Virus record (IMG/VR): IMGVR_UViG_3300005294_000055
Location: 1-40,420 of that record
Direction: 5' to 3' (one strand)
Length of the DNA: 40,420 nucleotides
Source of the DNA: a virus
Every line of letters starts with the position of its first letter. The stretch's first letter is position 1. The position numbers and the translations under genes are program-made. Below the pieces are notes generated by a model. The model was not told the origin of the DNA, ran no database searches, and worked only from the letters and a program-made list of their open reading frames with translations. This document shows, one piece after another, positions 8,574 through 16,655 of the stretch.

Positions 8574-8588
8574 CTAGTGCGCTAGCTA
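8571..8588. other. Hairpin at scaffold stop / capsid leader
   Basis: TAGCTAG and CTAGCTA form a perfect 7-bp stem with the loop TGCG. The left arm contains the scaffold stop codon; the hairpin ends 16 bases before the capsid ATG. No T tract follows, so an mRNA processing or stabilising site is more likely than a terminator. Confidence 0.5.
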
Positions 8589-8604
8589 GAAAGGCCACAT
8601 TCAC

Positions 8605-9555
8605 ATGCCCGTGCTCCAGAACGTCCTCGCTACGACGATTGAGCGTAGCAGGAAGAAGTTGATCGTTGCAGCCATGCAGTCGAACGCATTGATGGCATGG
8701 TGCTTTGCACGTGATCGCATCGAGAACGAACCCAGTGGGTATAACATCACCAATCCACTGCTGACTGGTCGCAATCCGACTGTAGGCAGCTATAGCTACT
8801 ACGATGCGCTGCCTGTTCAGCAAACTCAAGAGTTCATCAAGTTGGAGTACAGATGGTCCCGTGTTGCTGGTACTGTCATCATCTCCAATCAGGAAGAGGA
8901 CGAGAACAAGGGTGAAGCTGCCGCAGTGAAGCTGCTGCAGGGTAAACTTGAAGCTCTTGAGATGAGCATCAAGGAGAAGTTCTCCATGTATCTCTACGGT
9001 GCAGGAGGTGGCAATGATCCCAACGGTCTTGCTCTTCTGCTCCCTGACGATCCTACAGTAGGCACACTCGCTGGTGTGGATCGTGCGATGGAGCCGCAGT
9101 GGAGGCCATCATCGTATGACTTCGCTGGCACTCTCAGCGCTACGAACATCGAAGAAGGCTACGATGACGTGTTGCTCGACCTGAAGCAGGGCACTGAGCG
9201 GCCGAAGGTGATCATCGTAGGGCGCAATCAGTACAGGCTCTATCGTGCAGCAGTTCGCAGCAAGATCACCATTCCGCTCACCAACACATCGGCTGGTAAG
9301 CGCATGATGGACCTTGGCTTCGACGGCATTAGTCACAACGGCGTGCCGATCATCTATGACGAGAGCTGCCCCGTTGATCGTGCGTTCTTCATCAATGACA
9401 CCTATATGCGACTGCATATCCTCGGTGATAATAATATGAAGAACGTCGATCTCACAGCACCTTGGACTATCGACGGATACGGTCAGCGCGTCATCACGCA
9501 GTGTCAGTTCTGCACGTGGAAGCAGTATCGCACGCATGCAGTGGTGAATGACTAA
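8605..9555 (+). CDS. Major capsid protein
   Basis: 316 residues, directly after the scaffold gene. Length, position and segment order fit an HK97-fold capsid protein: a helical, basic N-terminal arm (TTIERSRKKLIVAAM), an extended loop region (PVQQTQEFIKLEYRWSRVAG) and a long spine helix (EAAAVKLLQGKLEALEMSIK, about 112-131). Then come peripheral-domain strands (PKVIIVGRNQYRLYRAAV) and a beta-rich C-terminus. It would form the icosahedral shell. ATG at 8605 has AAAGG about 11 bases upstream, after a hairpin. The stop shares a base with the next ATG. Confidence 0.85.
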   Translation: MPVLQNVLATTIERSRKKLIVAAMQSNALMAWCFARDRIENEPSGYNITNPLLTGRNPTVGSYSYYDALPVQQTQEFIKLEYRWSRVAGTVIISNQEEDENKGEAAAVKLLQGKLEALEMSIKEKFSMYLYGAGGGNDPNGLALLLPDDPTVGTLAGVDRAMEPQWRPSSYDFAGTLSATNIEEGYDDVLLDLKQGTERPKVIIVGRNQYRLYRAAVRSKITIPLTNTSAGKRMMDLGFDGISHNGVPIIYDESCPVDRAFFINDTYMRLHILGDNNMKNVDLTAPWTIDGYGQRVITQCQFCTWKQYRTHAVVND

Positions 9556-10046
9556 TGGCAGTACATCAAACAAACGCAATGCAGTCTCTCTCGATGGAAG
9601 AGAGACAGAAGGTGTTGCCCTCATACACAGTCACGCCGCTGACTAGAGAGGTGATGTCTACAGTAGCAGTCAAGGACGAACTCGGCTTCCGCACAGTGCA
9701 GAAGAAGATCGAAGTTGAAGGCTACATGGTGCGTACATTGCGTAATGACAGCATCTTCGTCACTCATGAAGAGCTAGTGAGGATGAAGCTGGATCGCAAT
9801 CTCGTGCCTATGGTTGTCGCTGGTGGTGATGACGCTGCAGTTGCAATGCAAGAGAACAATCCTGCATTGTCGAAGGATCAACGGCAAGCGCTCGACGTGT
9901 TGATGAAGCTCGTTGAGCAGAACCCCTCGCTTGTGTCTCAACTCCTCAACGCTAAGGCTGAAGGTGGCGATAAGCCAGCACCAGCAGATGAGGAGCCTGA
10001 AGAAGAAGACGAGGAAGATACAGAACTCGAGAAGAAGGATAAATAG
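9555..10046 (+). CDS. Hypothetical capsid-module protein with acidic tail
   Basis: 163 residues. It starts on the ATG sharing one base with the capsid stop (TAATG), so it is translationally coupled to the capsid gene. A mixed alpha/beta N-terminal part (about 1-90) is followed by a helical segment rich in Leu (QRQALDVLMKLVEQNP) and an extremely acidic C-terminus (about 143-163, mostly Glu and Asp). No family is recognised. A head completion or capsid-associated role is inferred from coupling to the capsid gene. Confidence 0.75.
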   Translation: MAVHQTNAMQSLSMEERQKVLPSYTVTPLTREVMSTVAVKDELGFRTVQKKIEVEGYMVRTLRNDSIFVTHEELVRMKLDRNLVPMVVAGGDDAAVAMQENNPALSKDQRQALDVLMKLVEQNPSLVSQLLNAKAEGGDKPAPADEEPEEEDEEDTELEKKDK

Positions 10047-10048
10047 CA

Positions 10049-10699
10049 ATGGCTGTGCAAGTCGCAGTTCCTAGCATGAAGCGCATCAACTACCGCGTTG
10101 CTGATCTCATGTACGCAGCAGATGTCGGCGTTGATGGTCAGGCAACCGTTGACATCCCTGCGTGTGCTGCAGCAAGCGGCACTGCACTTCTCAATGCGCT
10201 GGTCGTTGCTGCTGCTGGTAACGTCGTTCCTACAGCAGTGCAGACTGAAGCAATCATGGGTCGTTATGGTCGCAACATCACTGTTGTTGGCATTGCTGGT
10301 GCTGCTGGCAATGCTACGCTTGTTGGTGCTGACTATCTCGGTCAGCCTATGCGTGAGACGTTCGTACTTGCTGGTGCTACACCTGTTGTAGGCAAGAAGA
10401 TGTTCAAGGACGTTCAGTATCTTATAGCGCCTATGGCTTCTACCTACAGCATCGGCGTTGGTGTCATCCTTGGTGTGCCTTACAAAGTGCTTCATACGTC
10501 GCTGCTCGGTGAGCTGACGAGTGATGTGACTGCTGGTGCAGGTGCGTTGCTTGCTGGTGTTGTGACGCAGACACTTACCTCAGGTGATCCGAGAGGTGCC
10601 TACACTCCTGCAGCGGCACCTGATGGCACTCGTACTTATAGGTTCACGTGCTTCGTGGATCGCAACAATCTGCATGGCAGCGCGCACGTCATCGCGTAG
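10049..10699 (+). CDS. Putative capsid-associated / head decoration protein
   Basis: 216 residues, starting two bases after the preceding stop. The sequence is rich in Val, Ala, Gly and Thr with alternating hydrophobic stretches (NITVVGIAGAAGNATLVGAD; YSIGVGVILGVPYKVL) typical of beta-sandwich virion proteins. It has no membrane topology despite its hydrophobicity, because the stretches are broken by polar residues. Proteins of this look are common just downstream of the capsid gene in podophages. Function is inferred from context only. Confidence 0.6.
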   Translation: MAVQVAVPSMKRINYRVADLMYAADVGVDGQATVDIPACAAASGTALLNALVVAAAGNVVPTAVQTEAIMGRYGRNITVVGIAGAAGNATLVGADYLGQPMRETFVLAGATPVVGKKMFKDVQYLIAPMASTYSIGVGVILGVPYKVLHTSLLGELTSDVTAGAGALLAGVVTQTLTSGDPRGAYTPAAAPDGTRTYRFTCFVDRNNLHGSAHVIA

Positions 10700-10722
10700 T
10701 TGTCCAAACAGAGGAGATGACA

Positions 10723-10962
10723 ATGGCTGAGCACAAAGCACCTGCACATGAGCAGGCACAACAGCAACCGAAGCAGGAACCGCCGAAGAAGCCTCTGACT
10801 GAGTTTGGAGGCAAGAAGATCGTAGCTCGCAGAGCAGCGCGTCAAGGTGATGATGGCTACCAACTCAGCACGCTTGATGAGCAAGTGACGATCATTCTGG
10901 AGGATGGAAGCGAAAAAGTCCTCAAGGGCAGCGATCTGTTCGAACCCACGACGAAAGCGTAG
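10723..10962 (+). CDS. Small Gln/Lys/Pro-rich hypothetical protein
   Basis: 79 residues from the ATG at 10723, which has GAGGAG 7 bases upstream; longer upstream starts would run into the previous gene and lack such a site. The N-terminal third is disordered (His, Gln, Pro, Lys). The C-terminal half reads like a small beta domain (DGYQLSTLDEQVTIILEDGS). It is followed by a strong hairpin. A minor head or connector protein is possible; no family is recognised. Confidence 0.7.
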   Translation: MAEHKAPAHEQAQQQPKQEPPKKPLTEFGGKKIVARRAARQGDDGYQLSTLDEQVTIILEDGSEKVLKGSDLFEPTTKA

Positions 10963-10976
10963 TGTTCTCAATGAGA

Positions 10977-11007
10977 TAGCTCTCACGGTGTACAGCCGTG
11001 AGAGCTA
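10977..11007 (+). other. 12-bp perfect hairpin between head and tail genes
   Basis: TAGCTCTCACGG (10977-10988) and CCGTGAGAGCTA (10996-11007) pair perfectly around a 7-base loop. It starts 14 bases after a stop codon. No T tract follows on the plus strand (GCTGCGCGCTATATATAAGG), so it may attenuate transcription, be cut by RNase III, or protect the capsid mRNA 3' end, rather than act as a full terminator. Confidence 0.6.
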
Positions 11008-11040
11008 GCTGCGCGCTATATATAAGGTGTGGAACAAACC

Positions 11041-11682
11041 ATGACCACATTTGGTGAGATTGTCACGAAGGTGTTGCAGCGACTATCGCTCGTTGAGGGC
11101 TTAGACGCACAGATATACGCAGAGCCTCGCATCCAGCTAGCTGTACAACACAAGTTCGATACGATGTTCAGGGAGTATTGGTGGCCTGAGTACACAACAT
11201 ATCAGGATGAGTATGTGCTCGATGGTAGCACTGGGAATATCACCGGCGATCTAACTGACAAGCTCAATGACTGGCGTGATCTACACAGCGTGCTGTCAGA
11301 GAACAGCAGCAAGCCACTTCCTATCTTGCCACTCAATACTCGTATAACGGATATACAAGCGCCGACCATTGTGTGGACTATCAGCAATCCGAGCAAGATG
11401 TTCTACATTGCACCTAAGACCACAAGTGGCAAGGTGTGGTTGACATATAGAACAAAGCCAAAGGACTTCGAGGAGGATCATGAAGTCATACTGCTCGATC
11501 CACAGTTGCTGATACTAGGCACATGCTGGGATATACTAGAAGACGACGGCACCAATCCGGGAGCGAGTGACAAGTTCAGAGGACTATATCAAGATCAAAT
11601 CAATCAATCCACGCGCATGTTCCACAACATGAAGCTCGACACTATGATGCCAAACCGCTCAGTCTCAACAAGGTGGTGGTAG
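11041..11682 (+). CDS. Tail tubular protein A-like / head-tail adaptor
   Basis: 213 residues from ATG 11041; a GTG at 11029 in frame is an alternative. AAGGTG lies 11 bases before the ATG. The size, the position before a very large tail protein and segments such as REYWWPEYTTYQDEYVLDGS fit the gp11-like gatekeeper/adaptor family of T7-type and other podophages. That family has helical arms and a beta barrel and joins the portal to the nozzle. The product would sit under the portal as a dodecameric ring and keep DNA inside. Motif copy D is inside the gene. Assignment is by context and general look, not by a diagnostic residue. Confidence 0.7.
   Translation: MTTFGEIVTKVLQRLSLVEGLDAQIYAEPRIQLAVQHKFDTMFREYWWPEYTTYQDEYVLDGSTGNITGDLTDKLNDWRDLHSVLSENSSKPLPILPLNTRITDIQAPTIVWTISNPSKMFYIAPKTTSGKVWLTYRTKPKDFEEDHEVILLDPQLLILGTCWDILEDDGTNPGASDKFRGLYQDQINQSTRMFHNMKLDTMMPNRSVSTRWW
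11342..11356 (+). repeat. Dyad motif copy D
   Basis: GTATAACGGATATAC in the tail tubular A-like gene. Both arms are perfect. The centre ACGGA is one base from copy I read on the minus strand (ACCGA). Confidence 0.6.
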
Positions 11683-11687
11683 TAGCA

Positions 11688-14132
11688 ATGGTGCAGATAC
11701 TCGGCGGTGCCAAGGACAGACAACGCAAGCATAGACCAACTGCACATCTGCAGAATACCACTGTGCGTGACTTCGGAGGTGGTCTCAACGTAGTAGACAG
11801 TGAGCTGAACCTGACGAGCAAGTTCGCTCCTGTGTTTGACAACATGGTCACTTACACCGACAGACGTGTGGGACCGAGGCAGGGTTATGAACTGTGGATG
11901 AAGACGAAGCAAGGTGTTGAGCAGGCTGGTGTCACTGGTTTGTACTTCTCATTTACTACAGGATCACGTCGCATATATATCAACTGGGTAGGACATCCAT
12001 TCTCGATTGGAGCACCTTATCAGAACATTCAGCACATTACATTGAGTGGCTTTGACCCACCTACGTTATACTACGGAGTGCCTGGGAGTGATTTCAATCG
12101 CACGCATGGTGTAGTGGTAGTTGATGCCAACGTGTTGGCGATTATAGTAGCAACTGCAGCTACAGGGACTGCTGCAAATCAAGGTCCGTGGAATGTTGGT
12201 TGGACACGCGACACACATATGTGTGGTGGCAGTCCGATTGAGTGCTTCTACTTCAGCAATCACGTTGTCGTATGGACAGACTGCGGAGAGATATTCGTTG
12301 TCAACTCTGCAAAGGCAATGACACGCATCTGGTCGAACTATGAGGCATATGCGCAAGCAGGTAGTCCTATATCGTGGTCATATAGTCAGATCATTGCGAA
12401 GGACGTATTTGGCAAAGAGCTATTGTGTTGCAATGGTGTAGACAAGCCAATCGCTATCAGCTTCGCACAGTATCCATATGCGAAGTATCAAGTCGACCCT
12501 GGCAACAGCTTTAGTAACGACAAGGTGCCAGTGTTTGACGTGTGCAAGTCAGCGTTCAGATATTGGACTGTGCATGATCCATATAATGACCATGCGACAG
12601 AGATACGCGTAGCTGCTAAGGATACATCTGTTGTGTTCTCAGATGCACCTGACAGTGGTGATGCAGTTGATGTGAATGTGAGCAAGATCACAGCTAGCGT
12701 TGAGCTGACTGTGCGTGCGTATGCGACCATTAAGGATGCACTACTTGTCATCATGCCTAGTGCAACGATCATGATGAAGTACGGCTTCTATGATACACTA
12801 GACAATCACGATCCACAGCCTAATGACATGTTGAATGGCTTCGGTACATCAGCAATGCGCTCTGTCGTTGAGATAGGCAGCGACGTGTTCATGATTGACT
12901 ACAACGGTGTGCCGAGTGCGCGCTTGTCAGCAGTCAGCAACGCAATCGTACCAGAGAGAGTGAGCCAGTTCATTGAGACTATGATGAGCCGTCATATCGG
13001 TCGCATGCAGAAGGAGACAACTAGGCTCAAGTTGTTTGGCTTCTTTGACCCCAAGAACAGACTAATTCACTTCTATCTGCCAAAGTATGACGACAGCGAC
13101 GTGCGTTCGTTGAACTACGACCCGTTCTATTATGACAGCGACATTGCGAAGCAGACACAGTCGCAGCTAGTCGTGAGGCATGACAAGCACCAGCTTGAAC
13201 TTGGCGATGTAGTGAGAATTAGTGGAGCAACAGGCTTCGGTGTTCTTGCAGCAGCAGACATCAATGGAGATAGAACAGTAGCTGGCATCCTCAGCGACGA
13301 CTACATCCTCATCAACATCGACAAGGACCTGCCTGATGGCTCGAATGATGGAGGTGGTGGAGGTGCTGTGAAGCTGCAGCCTATCAACAATGAGACCATT
13401 GGTTATATATATCACTTCGTGCCAGCCATGAAGATGCAATCATGGTCGCGCTTCAAGATGTCGCCGCTGAAATGTGGATGTTCAACTATTCAAGGTCGTG
13501 CATTTGTCTTCGATCCTTCTGGACATATGCTGCGCTACGGCTCACCAGACCAGCCTATATATTCTGATTGGGTTGGTTGGTACGACTATATCTCATGGAC
13601 ACAAGGTCAGACGTACTATCCGGGCAATCGTATATTCGATGCATCTGATGGTCTAGTCTATCTGTGCTTAGAAACAGCAGTCAGTGGTGCTGCTAACTTC
13701 CGTGCAGCCAGACTAGAAGACCCAGATAGCTGGGAGCAGTATGCAGGTGTGCCTGTGAAGTTCGCATGGGAACTACCGTGGGCTGACTTCGGAACACGTC
13801 AGCTTTCTAAAGCTCTACGCTTCGCACATGTCGATGCAACAGGCAATGCGCAGTTTGACCTAGAGCTGTTCAACGACAACATATACAGAGATGCAGCAAC
13901 TGGGACGCTCATACCAGCGAGGAAGGTCACATTCGTACCAAATGATGCATTCGCATTTGGTGGTGGCATTCAGACATATGGTGCTGGCAGGAGGACTAGA
14001 GAGCAACGATTGTGGAGTATGCCTATGAAGTTCAAACTAATGAAGGCACGTTTGAGTGGAAGCACAGTTGCACCTCTGTCTTTCAGCGCGATTTCTTTCC
14101 TGTATCAACGTGGCAGCGCAGTAAGAGGTTGA
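11688..14132 (+). CDS. Tail tubular protein B-like / tail nozzle
   Basis: 814 residues from ATG 11688, with AGGTGGTGG about 8 bases upstream inside the previous gene; GTG at 11673 is an alternative. Length and position match the gp12-like nozzle proteins of short tails. The N-terminal motif NTTVRDFGGGLNVVDSELNL, split by a loop from DNMVTYTDRRVGPRQGYELW, is typical of this class: virion proteins that begin with a short 'gGlN...d..' segment. Near residues 634-668 it carries a small aromatic repeat (YYPGNRIFDASDG, then VYLCLETAVSG) that also occurs twice in the following fibre. Six copies would form the tail tube below the adaptor. Confidence 0.75.
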   Translation: MVQILGGAKDRQRKHRPTAHLQNTTVRDFGGGLNVVDSELNLTSKFAPVFDNMVTYTDRRVGPRQGYELWMKTKQGVEQAGVTGLYFSFTTGSRRIYINWVGHPFSIGAPYQNIQHITLSGFDPPTLYYGVPGSDFNRTHGVVVVDANVLAIIVATAATGTAANQGPWNVGWTRDTHMCGGSPIECFYFSNHVVVWTDCGEIFVVNSAKAMTRIWSNYEAYAQAGSPISWSYSQIIAKDVFGKELLCCNGVDKPIAISFAQYPYAKYQVDPGNSFSNDKVPVFDVCKSAFRYWTVHDPYNDHATEIRVAAKDTSVVFSDAPDSGDAVDVNVSKITASVELTVRAYATIKDALLVIMPSATIMMKYGFYDTLDNHDPQPNDMLNGFGTSAMRSVVEIGSDVFMIDYNGVPSARLSAVSNAIVPERVSQFIETMMSRHIGRMQKETTRLKLFGFFDPKNRLIHFYLPKYDDSDVRSLNYDPFYYDSDIAKQTQSQLVVRHDKHQLELGDVVRISGATGFGVLAAADINGDRTVAGILSDDYILINIDKDLPDGSNDGGGGGAVKLQPINNETIGYIYHFVPAMKMQSWSRFKMSPLKCGCSTIQGRAFVFDPSGHMLRYGSPDQPIYSDWVGWYDYISWTQGQTYYPGNRIFDASDGLVYLCLETAVSGAANFRAARLEDPDSWEQYAGVPVKFAWELPWADFGTRQLSKALRFAHVDATGNAQFDLELFNDNIYRDAATGTLIPARKVTFVPNDAFAFGGGIQTYGAGRRTREQRLWSMPMKFKLMKARLSGSTVAPLSFSAISFLYQRGSAVRG

Positions 14133-14133
14133 T

Positions 14134-14361
14134 GTGAGCATTGACACGACGAGGGAAAAGATGCAGGAATACGCAGGAAGATGCATATTGACAGGTTCCC
14201 TTTTTCCAAGCCACCATAGGGCGGCGGAGGGGACGAGGCGGAGAGATATAAGAGAGAGATGTCGATCTTTCGCGAAGCGAAACATTAGGCGGAACAGAGT
14301 AAGAACAACCAAAAATACAGCGGCTGCATTGCCTGCTTATAGGGTGATGTATGGTCGCTAA
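14134..14361 (+). CDS. Doubtful small Arg-rich ORF between tail genes
   Basis: 75 residues starting with GTG one base after the nozzle stop, with AGAGG 6 bases upstream, and overlapping the fibre start by 11 bases. The product is strongly basic (many Arg: TRRRDIRERCRSFAKRNIRR) and unlike its neighbours. The DNA is a purine-rich stretch (GCGGAGGGGACGAGGCGG) that may instead be an untranslated leader. It also contains a small hairpin, TTTCGC/GCGAAA (14268-14282), and a TTGACA at 14188 without a matching -10. I list it because the frame is fully open and has a ribosome site, at low confidence. Confidence 0.3.
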   Translation: MSIDTTREKMQEYAGRCILTGSLFPSHHRAAEGTRRRDIRERCRSFAKRNIRRNRVRTTKNTAAALPAYRVMYGR

Positions 14362-16654
14362 CATCAGAGGCTACACTCCTAACTACGGCCTCAAGTTAAT
14401 CAACTTTGACACACCTAGGTGGCATACACTAGAGTATAGCAACTGGGAGCTAGTTGATGCAATCATGGCATCTACTGGTTTGCCGGGCCTACGTGGTGAG
14501 TGGATTAATAGTACGACATACACAGCAGGCGAGCGCGTATTTGATAGCGCTGATGGTAAGATATACGGTTGTTTAGTTACACATACATCTGCTGCAACTG
14601 GCACGTTTGCTGCTGATCGCGCAGCACATCCTACATATTGGATGTTGCAGACACTTGACACTCCGCGCTATCGTGGAGGGTGGGCTGCTGATGTTGTGTA
14701 TAGTGTTGCTGATATCGTGTTTGTTAATTCATACGTCTATTACATCTGTATAGCAAACCACACATCAGGTGCAACATTTCCACCTGATGCGCCGAAGTGG
14801 TCAGTTGTCTTTGATGCTACTGCTGCTGTTAATTCAACAAACGCAAGCGCGACCGCTGCCGCAGGCAGCGCGAGTGCTGCAGCTACGTCTGCTACGAATG
14901 CTGCTACTTCTGCTACCAATGCGAACAACAGTGCTATAGCTGCTGCTGATAGTGCTAACAAGCTGTTTGGCACTTCTACATCATCTGTTGTAGTTGGTGT
15001 AGGTGGTAAGACATTCATCACGCAGGCAAGTAAGTATTTCAACGTTGGCAAGTTCGTCATGGTGCGAGCTAATGCCGACCCAGTTAATCAGTGGATGTGG
15101 GGACAAGTCACTTCCTACGCAGGAACGTCACTTGTCATCAACGCATTGACATCAGGTGGTAGTGGCACATTCGCAGACTGGATTATTGATGTATCTGGCT
15201 CGCGAGGTGCTATAGGTCCGCAAGGTCCTCAGGGAGAGCTTGGTCCTCCTCTTGTCATCAAGGGCACAGTTGCTAGTGCTGCTGCACTACCACCTACTGG
15301 CAACACTATAGGTGACATGTACATCGCCACTGACAACCAACACCTCTACATCTGGGACGGCACCATGTGGGATGATGCTGGGCCTCTTGGCACTAGCACA
15401 ACTACAACTGCCGACAATCCTCCGAGCAATCCTAAAGACGGCGACATGTGGTGGGAGAGTGATAGCGGCATCTTCTGGGTCTACTATGATGACGGCAACA
15501 CGTCGCAGTGGGTACAAGCAGGCGGTGCGGCTGCGAGTATCAACCAGAATGCTGTGTTGAAGACTGGCGACACGATGACTGGTGATTTGACAATTGCAAA
15601 GACATTGCCTGTCTTGGTACTTAATAAATCAATAAATGCAACTAACTGTGTCCTACGAGGACAGCTCAACGGATCAACTCGTTGGCAGGTACAACTAGGC
15701 AATGATGATGTTGAGACAGGCAGTGATGCAGGGTCAAACTTCACTATTCAGAATTTCAGCGATGCTGGTGCGTTCAAGGGCTGGCCTGTTGTTATCAATC
15801 GTGCAACAGGTGCTACGTCGCTGACTGGTGATTTGACGATTACTAAGACTACTCCTAACCTTACATTAAATAAGACTACTGCATCTAACGCTGATCTGGT
15901 TGGTGCATTCAACGGCAGCAATCGTTGGACCCTGCGTCTTGGTGATGGCAATGCAGAGACTGGAGGAAACGCTGGAAGTAATTTCAACATCTATCGCTGG
16001 GCAGATAACGGCACGTTTATTGATATACCACTTGGGATTTTACGTAGTACAGGCCAAATAACGATGGGTTCTACAGTAGCTTCCACCTCACCAACAACAG
16101 GTGCGTTGGTTGTAGGTGGTGGTTTGGGTGTTGGTGGTGCGATAAGCGTTGGTAGCCCAACGGCAATGCCTATTAATGCTGCCTCACTTAGAGCAGGAAC
16201 GAATGACACGACGTGGGCAATGGCGTGTCGTCCTACAGGCGCAGTTGGGTATTGTCTTGTTTTTGAAAATTCAGCAGCTGCGAACGTTGGCAACATTACA
16301 TCGGGTGCTACTAACACAGCTTATTCGACTGCATCAGACGCATCACTCAAAGAAGACCTCAAGTCATTCGATGCAGGTAGCATCATTGACAACACGAATG
16401 TGTATGACTTCGCATGGAAGTCTACTAAAGAGCGCAGCTTTGGTGTCATCGCACAGCAAGCAGTTGATGTATATCCGCTCGCAGTCACACATACAGAGAA
16501 GAACGACAAGCAAGATGAGTGGTGGGGTGTTGACTACTCCAAGTACGTGCCTGTCCTATTGCAAGAGCTGAAAGCACTCCGACAACGTGTGGCTGAATTA
16601 GAAGGCAAGTCTACTACACCTGAAGCTCCGAAGCGCGGTAGAGGAAGTAAGTGA
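14351..16654 (+). CDS. Tail fibre with C-terminal S74 self-cleaving chaperone
   Basis: 767 residues. Order of parts: a virion-attachment N-terminus (about 1-45, NWELVDAIM); two tandem small aromatic repeats at about 50-100 and 106-155 (TTYTAGERVFDSADGKIYGC; ADIVFVNSYVYYICIANHTS); an Ala/Ser/Thr stalk (156-205); and a short collagen-like GPQGPQGELGPP stretch near 290. Two copies of a beta module follow (RWQVQLGNDDVETG...AGSNF; RWTLRLGDGNAETG...AGSNF). The C-terminal intramolecular chaperone is of Peptidase_S74 type (662-755). Ser662 and Lys667 match the Ser-Lys spacing used for autocleavage in that family, so the mature fibre would end near 661. GVIAQQ and the VDYSKYVPVLLQELKALR helix are hallmarks. 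It probably binds the host surface. Confidence 0.9.
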   Translation: MVANIRGYTPNYGLKLINFDTPRWHTLEYSNWELVDAIMASTGLPGLRGEWINSTTYTAGERVFDSADGKIYGCLVTHTSAATGTFAADRAAHPTYWMLQTLDTPRYRGGWAADVVYSVADIVFVNSYVYYICIANHTSGATFPPDAPKWSVVFDATAAVNSTNASATAAAGSASAAATSATNAATSATNANNSAIAAADSANKLFGTSTSSVVVGVGGKTFITQASKYFNVGKFVMVRANADPVNQWMWGQVTSYAGTSLVINALTSGGSGTFADWIIDVSGSRGAIGPQGPQGELGPPLVIKGTVASAAALPPTGNTIGDMYIATDNQHLYIWDGTMWDDAGPLGTSTTTTADNPPSNPKDGDMWWESDSGIFWVYYDDGNTSQWVQAGGAAASINQNAVLKTGDTMTGDLTIAKTLPVLVLNKSINATNCVLRGQLNGSTRWQVQLGNDDVETGSDAGSNFTIQNFSDAGAFKGWPVVINRATGATSLTGDLTITKTTPNLTLNKTTASNADLVGAFNGSNRWTLRLGDGNAETGGNAGSNFNIYRWADNGTFIDIPLGILRSTGQITMGSTVASTSPTTGALVVGGGLGVGGAISVGSPTAMPINAASLRAGTNDTTWAMACRPTGAVGYCLVFENSAAANVGNITSGATNTAYSTASDASLKEDLKSFDAGSIIDNTNVYDFAWKSTKERSFGVIAQQAVDVYPLAVTHTEKNDKQDEWWGVDYSKYVPVLLQELKALRQRVAELEGKSTTPEAPKRGRGSK

Positions 16655-16655
16655 G

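Noticed and set aside
9109-9624. 171-residue minus-strand frame in the capsid gene
   Set aside because: Shadow of the capsid gene with no start signal.
14188-14220. Plus-strand promoter TTGACA before the fibre gene
   Set aside because: The spacing gives CCACCA or CATAGG, which does not resemble TATAAT.
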